A DNA stretch of 64,000 nt from Rhizobium hidalgonense (GCF_002914525.1 NZ_LODW01000051.1:60970-124969); one strand, 5' to 3'. Shown: positions 9,572-18,977, counted from the first letter of the stretch. Notes: a model not told the origin generated them from the letters alone. Made by a program: numbers and translations.

Positions 9572-9934
9572 ATGAAGTCGATCGTGTCGTTCTGCCTGTT
9601 CGCATCCCTTCTCTTCGCGGCAAACGAGGCGTCTGCGGCCCTCGAACTGGCATCGCTCCCGCCGCAGCAGCAGGCAGAAAAGCTGGTGCCGGCCAATCTC
9701 GAACTCACCTTCCCCGGGCCTGTCGATCTTGCCCGCTCGACGGCCATCCTGCTGGATGCTGAAGGGACGGCGCTTCCCACAGGCAAGCCATTTCTCTCCG
9801 GCGATGAAGGATCCGTGTTCAAGATCCCACTCGATCCCTCAATGCCGCCAGGCCTCTATACGCTCGACTGGCGCGTGCACTCGATGGACGGCCGTAGCGC
9901 CGAAGGTCAGTACCAGTTCCGGGTCGATCCCTAG
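9572..9934 (+). CDS. CopC/YobA-like periplasmic protein
   Basis: Secreted protein of 120 aa with a signal peptide (MKSIVSFCLFASLLFAANEASA) and a CopC-type beta-barrel: PANLELTFPGPVDLARSTAILL, then PPGLYTLDWRVHSMDGRSAEGQYQFRV. The DWRVHSMDGR segment carries the family's usual copper-site histidine and aspartate region. The classical N-terminal His of copper-binding CopC (AHA) is replaced by an Ala-Leu start, so copper binding may be weak or absent. I chose the ATG at 9572 because AAGGAAG precedes it and the signal peptide starts there. No copD is adjacent. Confidence 0.78.
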   Translation: MKSIVSFCLFASLLFAANEASAALELASLPPQQQAEKLVPANLELTFPGPVDLARSTAILLDAEGTALPTGKPFLSGDEGSVFKIPLDPSMPPGLYTLDWRVHSMDGRSAEGQYQFRVDP

Positions 9935-9961
9935 CCTTCGCGCTTCGGCGGCATAAAAGCA

Positions 9962-9978
9962 TTTATAAGATTTTTATA
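9962..9978 (+). promoter_or_regulatory. Candidate KdpE-binding box
   Basis: TTTATA-AGATT-TTTATA, a direct repeat with an 11-bp period in an otherwise GC-rich region. It has the same layout as the T-rich E. coli KdpE operator as I recall it (TTTATA-N5-TTTACA). It lies 165 bp before the first small gene of the kdp operon, on the same strand. The likeness is seen; binding is inferred. Confidence 0.5.
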
Positions 9979-10143
9979 TTGATGCGGTTCCGGCCGTCTC
10001 GAACCTTTATGCGCTTCGGCTCCATATTGACCTCCGAGAGATCGACAAGATCATCTCCACGCCAGAAAGCATGAATGACGACACCCAGGCAGGGTGCGCG
10101 CCCTTTGTCTTGTCTGACTCCCAGAAAACAACCGGAGTCGATC

Positions 10144-10227
10144 ATGATGGATATCATCCTACTCGGCACGGCGATCATATTCTTCGCGCTGTGCTTTGCC
10201 TACACCCGCGTCTGCGACAGGCTTTGA
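10144..10227 (+). CDS. 27-aa membrane micropeptide upstream of kdpF
   Basis: Short frame MMDIILLGTAIIFF... of 27 codons, forming one transmembrane helix followed by the polar end YTRVCDRL. It starts 13 bases after a GGAG-containing site (CCGGAGTCGATC) and ends 13 bases before kdpF, in register with an operon. I recall similar tiny proteins ending in CDRL or CERL next to kdpF in other bacteria, but cannot verify it here. It could be an additional small subunit or assembly factor of the Kdp pump. Confidence 0.6.
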   Translation: MMDIILLGTAIIFFALCFAYTRVCDRL

Positions 10228-10240
10228 CAAGGAAACGACG

Positions 10241-10330
10241 ATGACCCTCGACTATGTCCTGAGCGGTGCCGTGACCGTGTTTCTCACCGTCTACCTCACC
10301 TACGCTCTGCTGCGTCCAGAACGCTTCTGA
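10241..10330 (+). CDS. kdpF: KdpF, small subunit of the K+-transporting ATPase
   Basis: 29-aa single-pass membrane peptide starting [11 protein letters not shown] and ending YALLRPERF. The C-terminal L-x-P-E-R-F motif is diagnostic of KdpF, which stabilises the KdpABC complex in the membrane. AAGGAAACG precedes the ATG. It sits between the 27-aa peptide and kdpA, in the canonical order kdpF-A-B-C. Genes this short are often missed by automatic annotation. Confidence 0.9.
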   Translation: MTLDYVLSGAVTVFLTVYLTYALLRPERF

Positions 10331-10398
10331 AAAGAACTGGCGCTTCCGAGGTCGCGCAGGCGCGACCCGGAAGCAGCCGGCTATTGAAAGTTACCCCA

Positions 10399-12102
10399 AT
10401 GACCCTCAACGGATGGCTTCAGATCCTGCTTTACTGCGGGATCGTCCTCGCGCTCGTCAAGCCGCTCGGCGGTTACATGACGCGTGTCTATAGCGGCGAG
10501 CGCACTTTCCTCTCACCGGTCCTCGTTCCGATCGAACGCGGACTTTATGCCATTGCCGGCACTAGCGAAGGCGAGGATCAGCATTGGACCTCCTATGCCT
10601 TCGCCATGTTGATGTTCAACCTGCTCGGCGTTCTCGTCCTCTACGCGCTCCTTCGGCTGCAGGATATCCTGCCCTATAATCCGGCCGGCATGGCCGCCGT
10701 CCCGCCGGAGCTTGCCTTTAATACCGCCGTCAGCTTTCCCACAAATACCAACTGGCAGAATTACGGCGGCGAAAGCACCATGTCGTATCTCTCCCAGATG
10801 GCCGGCTTCACGGTGCAGAACTTCCTCTCGGCCGCCACCGGCATGGCCATCGCCGTCGCCTTCATCCGTGCCTTCGCGCGCGCATCCGGCAAGGCGATCG
10901 GCAATTTCTGGGTCGATATGATCCGCGGCACACTCTACATCCTGCTGCCGATCTGCATCGTGCTGACGCTGGTCTTCGTCTATCTCGGCGTACCGCAGAC
11001 GCTCGGACCCTATGTCGATGCCACGACGCTGGAAGGCGCCAAGCAGACGATTGCGGTCGGCCCCGTCGCCTCGCAGCTGGCGATCAAGATGCTCGGCACC
11101 AATGGCGGCGGCTTCTTCAACGCCAATTCCGCCCATCCGTTCGAAAACCCCGATGCGATCTCCAATCTCATCCAGATGGTCTCGATCTTCGCGATCGGCG
11201 CGGCTTTGACCAACGTCTTCGGCCGCATGGTCGGCAACCAGCGCCAGGGCTGGGCGATCCTCGCGACGATGGGCGTCCTGTTTCTTGCCGGTGTCATCGT
11301 CACCTACTGGGCGGAGGCCGCCGGCAGCCCGCTGATGCATGCCTTCGGCCTTGGCGGCGGCAATATGGAAGGCAAGGAAGTCCGCTTCGGCGTCGCCCTG
11401 TCCTCGCTGTTTGCGGTCATCACCACGGCGGCCTCCTGCGGCGCGGTCAACGCGATGCACGGCTCGTTCACCGCGCTTGGCGGCCTGATCCCGCTGATCA
11501 ACATGCAGCTCGGCGAAATCATCGTCGGCGGTGTCGGCGCGGGTTTCTACGGCATCCTGCTGTTCATCATCGTCGCCGTCTTCGTTGCCGGTCTGATGGT
11601 CGGCCGCACCCCGGAATATCTCGGCAAGAAGATCGAGGCGAAAGAGATGAAGATGGCCGTTCTCGCCATCCTCTGCCTGCCGCTCGCCATGCTGGTCTTT
11701 ACCGCAATCGCAAGCGTCCTTCCGCGCGCCGTCGCTTCGGTCAGCACCGCCGGCCCGCACGGCTTCTCCGAAATCCTCTATGCCTATACCTCGGCTGCGG
11801 CCAATAACGGCTCGGCTTTCGGCGGCCTGACCGGCAATACGCCCTGGTACAACGTGACGCTCGGCATCGGCATGCTGATGGGCCGCTTCCTGGTGATCAT
11901 CCCTGCCCTTGCCATCGCCGGCTCGCTGATTGCCAAGAAAGCGGTTCCGGCCTCGGCGGGCACCTTCCCGACCGACGGGCCGCTCTTCGTCGGCCTGCTC
12001 GTCGGCACGATCCTGATCGTCGGCGGCCTGACCTTCTTTCCGGCCCTGGCGCTCGGCCCCATCGTCGAGCACCTGGTCATGATCGCCGGCCAGACCTTCT
12101 GA
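10399..12102 (+). CDS. kdpA: Potassium-transporting ATPase, K+-binding subunit KdpA
   Basis: Channel-like subunit of the high-affinity K+ pump, 567 aa, with about ten membrane segments. Signature stretches are [18 protein letters not shown] near residue 112, the selectivity-filter segment [19 protein letters not shown] near 230, and later filter-like repeats [12 protein letters not shown] and [14 protein letters not shown] start it at [10 protein letters not shown] (10399), which aligns with E. coli KdpA; a TTG at 10384 is a possible earlier start. It follows kdpF by 68 bases and precedes kdpB by 65. Confidence 0.97.
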   Translation: MTLNGWLQILLYCGIVLALVKPLGGYMTRVYSGERTFLSPVLVPIERGLYAIAGTSEGEDQHWTSYAFAMLMFNLLGVLVLYALLRLQDILPYNPAGMAAVPPELAFNTAVSFPTNTNWQNYGGESTMSYLSQMAGFTVQNFLSAATGMAIAVAFIRAFARASGKAIGNFWVDMIRGTLYILLPICIVLTLVFVYLGVPQTLGPYVDATTLEGAKQTIAVGPVASQLAIKMLGTNGGGFFNANSAHPFENPDAISNLIQMVSIFAIGAALTNVFGRMVGNQRQGWAILATMGVLFLAGVIVTYWAEAAGSPLMHAFGLGGGNMEGKEVRFGVALSSLFAVITTAASCGAVNAMHGSFTALGGLIPLINMQLGEIIVGGVGAGFYGILLFIIVAVFVAGLMVGRTPEYLGKKIEAKEMKMAVLAILCLPLAMLVFTAIASVLPRAVASVSTAGPHGFSEILYAYTSAAANNGSAFGGLTGNTPWYNVTLGIGMLMGRFLVIIPALAIAGSLIAKKAVPASAGTFPTDGPLFVGLLVGTILIVGGLTFFPALALGPIVEHLVMIAGQTF

Positions 12103-12167
12103 GGCGACGCCTTGACGCTCCGTCACAAGTTTCCTCCGCCATCCTCGTTTCAAAGCTGGAGTCTCTT

Positions 12168-14228
12168 ATGAGCCAGGCAAAATCCGCGAGTATCATCGAT
12201 AGTCGCATCCTCCTTCCGGCCGTCGGCGCCGCCTTCAAGAAGCTCGATCCGCGCGCCCTTGCCAGAAACCCGGTCATGTTCGTGGTCGCTACGGTCTCGG
12301 TGCTGACCACCGTGCTCTTCCTGCGCGATCTCGTGGTCGGCAACGGCGATCTCGGCTTTTCCTTCCAGATCAATCTCTGGCTCTGGTTCACCGTGCTCTT
12401 TGCCAATTTCGCCGAAGCCGTCGCCGAAGGCCGCGGCAAGGCGCAGGCCGATTCGCTGCGCAGGGCGCGCACCGAAACTCAGGCCAAACTGCTGACCGCC
12501 CACAATGGCCGCGACTACCGCATGGTGCCGGGCACCAGCCTCAAGGTCGGTGACATCGTGTTCGTCGAGGCCGGCGATATCATTCCCTCGGACGGCGAGG
12601 TCATCGAAGGGGTGGCCTCGGTCAACGAAGCGGCAATCACCGGTGAATCCGCCCCGGTCATCCGCGAATCCGGCGGCGACCGCTCGGCGGTCACCGGCGG
12701 TACGCAGGTGCTGTCCGACTGGATCCGGGTGCGCATCACGGCGGCGGCCGGTTCCACCTTCCTCGACCGGATGATCTCGCTCGTCGAAGGCGCCGAACGC
12801 CAGAAGACGCCGAACGAGATCGCGCTCAACATCCTGCTCGCCGGCATGACGCTGATCTTCGTGCTCGCCACCGCGACGATCCCGAGTTTTGCCAGTTATG
12901 CCGGCGGTTCGATCCCGATCATCGTGCTGGTTGCCCTCTTCGTCACGCTGATCCCGACGACGATCGGTGCGCTGCTGTCGGCGATCGGCATTGCCGGCAT
13001 GGACCGCCTCGTTCGCTTCAACGTGCTCGCCATGTCCGGCCGCGCCGTCGAAGCCGCCGGCGACGTCGACACGCTGCTGCTCGACAAGACGGGCACGATC
13101 ACCCTCGGCAATCGCCAGGCGACGAGTTTCCGGCCGGTGCGCGGCATTTCCGAACAAGACCTCGCCGATGCCGCCCAGCTCGCCTCGCTTGCCGACGAAA
13201 CGCCTGAGGGACGCTCCATCGTCGTGCTCGCCAAGGAGAAATATGCCATCCGCGGCCGCGACATGGCGAGCCTCAAGGCCACCTTCGTGCCCTTCGCCGC
13301 CCAAACCCGCATGAGCGGCGTCGATCTCGAAGGCGCCTCGATCCGCAAGGGTGCGGTCGATGCGGTGCTCGCCTATGTCAACGGCGACGCATCCTCGAAG
13401 AACGGCAGCGAGGTCGTGCGCGAGTTGCAGTCGATATCGGACGAGGTCGCCAAATCAGGCGGCACACCGCTGGCGGTCGCCCGCGACGGCAGGCTGCTCG
13501 GCGTCATCCAGCTGAAGGATATCGTCAAGGGCGGCATCCGCGAGCGCTTCACCGAGCTTCGCCGCATGGGCATCCGCACGGTGATGATCACCGGCGACAA
13601 TCCGCTGACGGCAGCCGCCATCGCCGCCGAAGCCGGCGTCGACGATTTCCTCGCCCAGGCGACGCCGGAGATGAAGCTGGCGCTGATGCGCGAGGAACAG
13701 TCCAAGGGCAAGCTCGTCGCCATGTGCGGCGATGGCACCAACGATGCGCCGGCGCTGGCCCAGGCCGATGTCGGCGTCGCCATGAATACCGGCACGGTCG
13801 CCGCCCGCGAGGCCGGCAACATGGTCGACCTCGATAGCGACCCGACGAAGCTGATCGAGATCGTCGAGATCGGCAAGCAGTTGTTGATGACACGTGGCGC
13901 GCTGACGACCTTTTCGATCGCCAACGACATCGCCAAATATTTCGCCATCATCCCGGCGATGTTCCTGACCTTTTACCCGCAGCTCGGCGTGCTCAACGTC
14001 ATGGGGCTGTCGACGCCGCAAAGCGCCATTCTCTCGGCGATCATCTTCAACGCGCTGATCATCATCGCGCTGATCCCGCTGTCGCTGAAGGGCGTGCGCT
14101 ACCGGCCGATCGGCGCCGGCGCGCTTCTGTCGCGCAACCTGCTGATTTACGGCCTCGGCGGCATCATCGTCCCCTTCATCGGCATCAAGGCGATCGACAT
14201 GACCGTCGCAGCCCTCGGCCTCGCCTGA
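12168..14228 (+). CDS. kdpB: Potassium-transporting ATPase, ATP-binding subunit KdpB
   Basis: P-type ATPase subunit that hydrolyses ATP to drive K+ uptake, 686 aa. The actuator-domain motif AITGES is near residue 160, the phosphorylated aspartate is Asp306 in [12 protein letters not shown], and the hinge motif is [18 protein letters not shown] near 520. Membrane helices flank these domains in the usual KdpB order. The DKTGT context and length match the family (about 680 aa). It lies 20 bases before kdpC in the kdpFABCDE run. No sign of damage. Confidence 0.98.
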   Translation: MSQAKSASIIDSRILLPAVGAAFKKLDPRALARNPVMFVVATVSVLTTVLFLRDLVVGNGDLGFSFQINLWLWFTVLFANFAEAVAEGRGKAQADSLRRARTETQAKLLTAHNGRDYRMVPGTSLKVGDIVFVEAGDIIPSDGEVIEGVASVNEAAITGESAPVIRESGGDRSAVTGGTQVLSDWIRVRITAAAGSTFLDRMISLVEGAERQKTPNEIALNILLAGMTLIFVLATATIPSFASYAGGSIPIIVLVALFVTLIPTTIGALLSAIGIAGMDRLVRFNVLAMSGRAVEAAGDVDTLLLDKTGTITLGNRQATSFRPVRGISEQDLADAAQLASLADETPEGRSIVVLAKEKYAIRGRDMASLKATFVPFAAQTRMSGVDLEGASIRKGAVDAVLAYVNGDASSKNGSEVVRELQSISDEVAKSGGTPLAVARDGRLLGVIQLKDIVKGGIRERFTELRRMGIRTVMITGDNPLTAAAIAAEAGVDDFLAQATPEMKLALMREEQSKGKLVAMCGDGTNDAPALAQADVGVAMNTGTVAAREAGNMVDLDSDPTKLIEIVEIGKQLLMTRGALTTFSIANDIAKYFAIIPAMFLTFYPQLGVLNVMGLSTPQSAILSAIIFNALIIIALIPLSLKGVRYRPIGAGALLSRNLLIYGLGGIIVPFIGIKAIDMTVAALGLA

Positions 14229-14248
14229 ATACGCAAGGAGCAAGAGCA

Positions 14249-14818
14249 ATGTTTAGAGAATTTCGCCCGGCGATCGTCATGATCGTCGCCACCACTGCAA
14301 TCACCGGCCTTCTTTATCCGCTCGCCATGACGGGTGCTGCCCAGGCGCTCTTTCCCAACCAGGCGAGTGGCAGCCTGATCGAGAAGAATGGCCAGGTGAT
14401 CGGCTCGACGCTGATCGGCCAGGCCTTCACCACAGACAAATATTTCCACGGCCGCCCCTCGGCTGCCGGCGACGGCTACAATGCCGCCGCCTCCAGCGGC
14501 TCCAACCTCGGCCCGACCAGCCAGAAGCTGATCGACCGCGTCAAGGCCGACTATGAAGCCGCCAAGGCGACGAACCCGAATGCCGAGGTGCCCGCCGACC
14601 TCGTCACCGCGTCTGGCAGCGGCCTCGATCCCGATATTTCGCCGGAGGCCGCCTATTTCCAGGTGCCCCGCGTCGCCAAGGCACGAGGTGTGGAGGAGGC
14701 CAAGGTCAAGGCGCTGGTCGACGGCGCGGTTCACGACCGCGAACTCGGCATATTGGGCGAGCCGACCGTCAATGTTCTGGCGTTGAACCAGAGCCTTGAT
14801 GCTTCTATGACTGAGTGA
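14249..14818 (+). CDS. kdpC: Potassium-transporting ATPase subunit KdpC
   Basis: 189-aa subunit with one N-terminal membrane helix (about residues 8-30, [19 protein letters not shown]) and a periplasmic domain containing [13 protein letters not shown] and [19 protein letters not shown], both classic KdpC blocks. It stabilises the KdpA-KdpB complex. AAGGAGCAAGAGCA precedes the ATG. A 176-base gap holding palindromic repeat sequence separates it from kdpD, so the pump and sensor genes may be expressed at different levels. Confidence 0.97.
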   Translation: MFREFRPAIVMIVATTAITGLLYPLAMTGAAQALFPNQASGSLIEKNGQVIGSTLIGQAFTTDKYFHGRPSAAGDGYNAAASSGSNLGPTSQKLIDRVKADYEAAKATNPNAEVPADLVTASGSGLDPDISPEAAYFQVPRVAKARGVEEAKVKALVDGAVHDRELGILGEPTVNVLALNQSLDASMTE

Positions 14819-14854
14819 ATTTGGCGGGTTCAATGTGGGTTTGGCGACAAGGCC

Positions 14855-14940
14855 AACCCCTCGGGCGCGACCCGAGGATCCATGCCACAGCTACCGGTGG
14901 GTGCCGTGGGGATGCTCGGCTCAAGGCCGAGCATGACGGA
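14855..14940. repeat. Double-palindrome intergenic repeat between kdpC and kdpD
   Basis: Two perfect dyads: CCTCGGG-CGCGA-CCCGAGG (14859-14877) and ATGCTCGGC-TCAAG-GCCGAGCAT (14912-14934). The phrases 'CCCGAGGATCCATGCC' and 'GGCCGAGCATGACGG' are, from memory, common in rhizobial intergenic mosaic elements. It lies inside the kdp operon and could form RNA hairpins that limit kdpDE expression relative to kdpABC. Confidence 0.65.
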
Positions 14941-14994
14941 GGGTGGGGCGGACGTAACGCATTCTCAGTAGCCATTCGCAGAAAGACCACACGC

Positions 14995-17697
14995 ATGCCA
15001 GACGACAACCGCGACCAGGCCGGCAGGCCATCGCCCGATGCGCTTCTCGAAAAAGCCCGGGCGGAAACGCGGGGCCGTCTGAAGATCTTTCTCGGCGCCG
15101 CCCCCGGGGTCGGCAAGACATACGAGATGCTGATCTCCGGCCGCGCCAAGATCGCCGATGGTGTCGATGTCGTCATTGGCGTCGTCGAGACCCATGGCCG
15201 CAAGGAGACCGAGGCGCTGCTTGCCGGCTTCGAGATCATTCCCCGCGTCGAAATCGACTACAAGGGCCGGCCGCTCGAGGAAATGGACCTCGACGGCATC
15301 CTCGCCCGCCGGCCTGACCTGGTGCTGGTCGACGAACTCGCCCACACTAATGCCGTGGGCAGCCGCCATCCGAAGCGCTATCTCGACGTCAAGGAATTGC
15401 TCGATCGCGGCATCGACGTCTATTCGACGCTGAACATCCAGCATGTCGAGAGCCTCAACGACGTCGTCTCGCAGATTACCCGCATCCGGGTGCGCGAGAC
15501 GGTACCGGACTCGATCATCGACCTTGCCGACGACGTCGAGATCATCGACCTGACGCCGGACGATCTGATCAAGCGCCTGCATGACGGCAAGGTCTACATG
15601 CCGCGCACCGCCGAGCGGGCGCTGACCAACTATTTCACGCCGGGCAACCTGACGGCGCTCAGGGAGCTGGCGCTGCGCAAGACCGCCCAGCGCGTCGACG
15701 ACCAGTTGCTCACCCATATGCAGGCCCATGCCATCTCGGGTCCCTGGGCGGCGGGCGAACGCGTCCTCGTCTCGGTCGACCATCACCCGCGCTCGGCGTC
15801 GCTGGTGCGCTATGCCGCCCGCATGGCCTCGCGCCTGCGCGCGCCCTGGGCCGCCGTCTATATCGAGACCAACCGTTCGATCAATCTGACGGAAACCGAA
15901 CGCGATACCATTGCCGCCACGCTGCGGCTTGCCGAGCAGCTCGGCGGTGAGGCGCTGACCATTCCCGGCCGCGAGGTGGCCGAAGAGCTCGTCCGCCATG
16001 CCAGCGCCAATAACGTCACCCATATCGTCATCGGCGCCCCGAAAAAGCCGAGCTGGCGCGACTGGTGGAGCCGCTCGATTACCGACGAGCTGATCCGCAA
16101 GACCGGCGAGATCAGCGTCCATGTCATCTCCGGTACGGAGAAGGACGGCACCACCGCGCGCGGCATCAAGGCGGCCGCCACGCCGCCGCAGCTGGATTTC
16201 AGAGCCTATCTGCTGGCAACCGGTTATGTCGCCATCGCGCTCGGCGTCAGTATCGTGCTCGACCAGGTGCTCGACGTGCGCAACCTCGCCCTCGTCTTCC
16301 TGATGGCGGTGCTGACCTCCGCCGTCCTGCACGGCCTGCGGCCGGCGCTTTACAGCTGCATCCTCGGCGCGCTGTCCTTCAACTTCTTCTTCCTGCCGCC
16401 GCGCTACACGCTGACGATCAGCGATCCGGAAAGCGTGCTTGCCTTTTTCTTCTTCCTCGGTGTCGCCATCATCGCCAGCAATCTGACCGCGACCGTGCAG
16501 CGCCAGGCCGCCGCGGCCCGGCAGCGGGCGCGCACGACCGAGGATCTCTATCTCTTCTCCAAGAAACTCGCCGGCACCGGCACGCTCGACGACGTGCTCT
16601 GGGCAACCGCCTTCCAGCTCGCCTCGATGCTGAAGGTCCGCGTCGTTCTACTGCTGCCGGAAGACGGCAGCATCGCCGTCAAGGCCGGCTATCCGCCCGA
16701 CGACACGCTCGACGATGCCGATATCGCCGCTGCCCGCTGGGCCTGGGAGCACAATCACGCCGCCGGCCGCGGCGCCGATACGCTGCCCGGCGCCAAGCGC
16801 CTCTACGTGCCGCTCAGAACCGGACGCACCGCCGTCGGCGTCATCGGCCTCGACAGTGATCGCCGCGACGGGCCGCTGCTGACGCCCGAACAGCAGCGGC
16901 TGCTCGATGCGCTGGCCGACCAGGCGGCCCTTGCCATCGAACGCATCCAGCTCGTCGCCGATGTCGACCGGGCAAGGCTTGCGGCCGAAGCCGACCGGCT
17001 GCGTTCGGCCCTGCTGACGTCGATCTCGCACGACCTGAAGACGCCGCTTGCCGCCATCCTCGGCGCCGCCGGCACGCTACGCGACTATTTCGCCGCCATG
17101 CCGGAGGAGGATCGCATCGACCTGCTTTCAACCGTCGTCGACGAATCCGAGCGCCTCAACCGCTTCATCGCCAACCTGCTCGACATGACCAAGATCGAAT
17201 CCGGCGCGATGGAGCCGAATTCTGCGCTGCATTATGCCGGCGACATCGTCGGCAGCGCACTGCGCCGCGCCGCCAAGATCCTCGAACACCACAGGACGGA
17301 GATGCGCATTCCCGCCGACCTGCCGATGGTGCGCGTCGATCCGGTGCTGTTCGAGCAGGTGATCTTCAACCTCTTCGACAATGCCGCGAAATACGCGCCC
17401 GAGGGCTCGGTGGTCCACATCGAGGCCTGGGCCGATGCCGACCACATCGTCCTGCAGGTCTTGGACGAAGGCCCGGGCATCCCGCCGGCCGACCTTACCT
17501 GCGTCTTCGACACCTTCTACCGGGTGCGCAAGGGCGATCAGGTGCGCGCCGGCACCGGCCTCGGCCTTTCCATCTGCCGCGGCTTCATCGAGGCAATGGG
17601 CGGCACGATCGCGGCCGGCAACCGCACGGGCCGCCCCGGCGCCGTCTTCACCATCCGCCTGCCGAAACCCAACGACATTCCGAAACTGGATGATTGA
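14995..17697 (+). CDS. kdpD: Sensor histidine kinase KdpD
   Basis: Turgor/K+ sensor kinase of 900 aa. In order it has an N-terminal KdpD domain with Walker A GAAPGVGKT near residue 34, a universal-stress-protein-like domain (HIVIGAPKKPSWRDWW near 342), four close membrane segments (about 400-500, including LSFNFFFLPPRYTLTI), a GAF-like domain, HisKA with SISHDLKTPLAAILGA, and HATPase with NLFDNAAKYAP, DEGPGIP and GTGLGLSIC. The start MPDDNRDQAG at 14995 fits the family; frames extending upstream run through repeat sequence. KdpD phosphorylates KdpE. Confidence 0.97.
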   Translation: MPDDNRDQAGRPSPDALLEKARAETRGRLKIFLGAAPGVGKTYEMLISGRAKIADGVDVVIGVVETHGRKETEALLAGFEIIPRVEIDYKGRPLEEMDLDGILARRPDLVLVDELAHTNAVGSRHPKRYLDVKELLDRGIDVYSTLNIQHVESLNDVVSQITRIRVRETVPDSIIDLADDVEIIDLTPDDLIKRLHDGKVYMPRTAERALTNYFTPGNLTALRELALRKTAQRVDDQLLTHMQAHAISGPWAAGERVLVSVDHHPRSASLVRYAARMASRLRAPWAAVYIETNRSINLTETERDTIAATLRLAEQLGGEALTIPGREVAEELVRHASANNVTHIVIGAPKKPSWRDWWSRSITDELIRKTGEISVHVISGTEKDGTTARGIKAAATPPQLDFRAYLLATGYVAIALGVSIVLDQVLDVRNLALVFLMAVLTSAVLHGLRPALYSCILGALSFNFFFLPPRYTLTISDPESVLAFFFFLGVAIIASNLTATVQRQAAAARQRARTTEDLYLFSKKLAGTGTLDDVLWATAFQLASMLKVRVVLLLPEDGSIAVKAGYPPDDTLDDADIAAARWAWEHNHAAGRGADTLPGAKRLYVPLRTGRTAVGVIGLDSDRRDGPLLTPEQQRLLDALADQAALAIERIQLVADVDRARLAAEADRLRSALLTSISHDLKTPLAAILGAAGTLRDYFAAMPEEDRIDLLSTVVDESERLNRFIANLLDMTKIESGAMEPNSALHYAGDIVGSALRRAAKILEHHRTEMRIPADLPMVRVDPVLFEQVIFNLFDNAAKYAPEGSVVHIEAWADADHIVLQVLDEGPGIPPADLTCVFDTFYRVRKGDQVRAGTGLGLSICRGFIEAMGGTIAAGNRTGRPGAVFTIRLPKPNDIPKLDD

Positions 17698-17698
17698 G

Positions 17699-18391
17699 AT
17701 GACCGGTTCAGCCGTCAAAATCCTCGTCGTCGACGACGAACCGCCGATCCGCAAGCTGCTCCGCGTCGGCCTGAGCGCGCAGGGCTACGAGGTGCAGGAG
17801 GCGCCGAACGCCGCCGGCGCCCGCCAGTCGGTCACTGAGGCCATGCCCGATCTCATCGTGCTCGATCTCGGCCTGCCCGATACCTCAGGCCATGACTTGC
17901 TTGAGGAGTGGCGCGACCAAGGGCTTTCCCTGCCCATCGTCATCCTGTCCAGCCGTACCGACGAGGCCGGCATCGTCAAGGCGCTGGAAGGCGGCGCCGA
18001 CGACTATGTCACCAAACCCTTCGGCGTCAACGAACTCGGCGCCCGCATCCGCGTGGCGCTTCGCCACCGCCTGCAGCAGCAGGGCGAAAAGGCGATCTTC
18101 CAGACCGGCGGACTGTCGATCGATCTCGTCAAGCGCATCGTCAAGGTCGACGGTCGAGACATTAAATTATCGCCGAAGGAATACGACATCCTGCGTGTGC
18201 TCGCCCAGCACGCCGGCAAGGTGCTGACACACCAGTTTCTTTTGAAGCAGGTTTGGGGGCCGGCAGCGGATGTGCAGTATCTGCGCGTCTACGTCAGGCA
18301 GCTGCGGCAAAAGGTCGAGCAGATTCCCGACCAGCCGCACTATATCACCACAGAGACCGGCGTCGGCTACCGGCTCAGGGAAGCGGACTGA
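17699..18391 (+). CDS. kdpE: Response regulator KdpE
   Basis: OmpR/PhoB-type regulator of 230 aa. The receiver domain (1-120) has acidic VVDDEPP, the phosphoacceptor aspartate in LIVLDLGLPD and the conserved lysine in VTKPFG. The C-terminal winged helix (about 130-228) contains LSPKEYDILRVLAQHAGKVL and VYVRQLRQKVE. It starts two bases after the kdpD stop; an ATG at 17690, overlapping kdpD, is an alternative start. It should activate the kdp promoter, and a matching T-rich box lies at 9962-9978. Confidence 0.96.
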   Translation: MTGSAVKILVVDDEPPIRKLLRVGLSAQGYEVQEAPNAAGARQSVTEAMPDLIVLDLGLPDTSGHDLLEEWRDQGLSLPIVILSSRTDEAGIVKALEGGADDYVTKPFGVNELGARIRVALRHRLQQQGEKAIFQTGGLSIDLVKRIVKVDGRDIKLSPKEYDILRVLAQHAGKVLTHQFLLKQVWGPAADVQYLRVYVRQLRQKVEQIPDQPHYITTETGVGYRLREAD

Positions 18392-18423
18392 CCGCCCTTC
18401 CCTCCCGCTGCCCGTACAGTATC

Positions 18424-18453
18424 GAGCCCAACAGCATTGAGCCCAACAGCATT
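18424..18453 (+). repeat. Two tandem 15-bp units before ptsN
   Basis: GAGCCCAACAGCATT occurs twice in direct tandem, and a third truncated GAG follows immediately before the ptsN ATG. The unit length is a multiple of three, and the region has no stop in the ptsN frame, so a longer N-terminal form (S-I-E-P-N repeats) is possible in principle. It may also be a slippage-prone spacer that tunes translation. Confidence 0.6.
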
Positions 18454-18462
18454 GAGAATGAC

Positions 18463-18918
18463 ATGAACCTTCCCAACATCATCCGGCCGGAACACACTTT
18501 CATCGGCGTGTCGGCGCCGACGAAATGGCGCGCGCTGCAGGGTATAGCGGACAAGGCCGCCAAAGCTTTCTCCGCCGACGGCCAGACCATTCTGAAAGCG
18601 CTTGAAGAGCGTGAGAAGCTCGGCTCCACCGGCATCGGCAACGGCATTGCCATTCCACACGCGGCGATCGACGGCATGACCAGCCCCCGCGGCCTACTCC
18701 TGCGCTTCGCCCAGCCGCTGGATTTCGAGGCGATCGACGATATACCGACCGACATCGCTTTCGTGCTGCTCTTCGGGGAAAACAATCGCGGCGAATATCT
18801 CAACGTGCTGTCGGCAATCGCCCGGCGGCTGCAATCGGACGGCACGCTTGCCGCCATGCGCAAGGCAAAAACGGTCGACGAATTCTATTCCGATTTCATC
18901 GCCGATTCACGGGTGTAA
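18463..18918 (+). CDS. ptsN: PTS-Ntr EIIA protein (PtsN-type) linked to kdp
   Basis: EIIA-Ntr regulatory protein of 151 aa. The phosphorylatable histidine is His66 in STGIGNGIAIPHAAIDG, the family hallmark. A C-terminal block ENNRGEYLNVLSAIARRL also fits. It is not a sugar permease component. Dephosphorylated EIIA-Ntr is known in E. coli to stimulate KdpD, and PTS-Ntr controls transport in R. leguminosarum. Its position 71 bases after kdpE suggests a potassium-dedicated copy, with a main ptsN elsewhere. A strong hairpin terminator follows the stop. Confidence 0.9.
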   Translation: MNLPNIIRPEHTFIGVSAPTKWRALQGIADKAAKAFSADGQTILKALEEREKLGSTGIGNGIAIPHAAIDGMTSPRGLLLRFAQPLDFEAIDDIPTDIAFVLLFGENNRGEYLNVLSAIARRLQSDGTLAAMRKAKTVDEFYSDFIADSRV

Positions 18919-18930
18919 AGAACATTATAA

Positions 18931-18956
18931 AGGGCGCGGCCCGAAGGCCGCGCCCT
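18931..18956. terminator. Strong bidirectional terminator hairpin
   Basis: Perfect 11-bp stem AGGGCGCGGCC / GGCCGCGCCCT with a CGAA tetraloop, placed between the convergent ends of ptsN and the porin gene. The porin side is followed by a short A/T stretch (TTATAATG on the minus strand). It should end transcripts from both sides. Confidence 0.85.
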
Positions 18957-18977
18957 CCCGTCTTGGTTCAGAGGATC

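Noticed and set aside
9963..10178. A 71-codon minus-strand frame over the kdp leader
   Set aside because: It covers the KdpE-like box and the start of the small kdp peptide, and has no start site or family.
10513..12153. A 546-codon minus-strand frame opposite kdpA
   Set aside because: Antisense of an unmistakable kdpA; low-complexity Asp/Gly/Arg composition.
14819..14994. CRISPR array or phage attachment site at the kdpC-kdpD palindromes
   Set aside because: Only two dissimilar dyads, no repeated spacer structure, no integrase or tRNA nearby.
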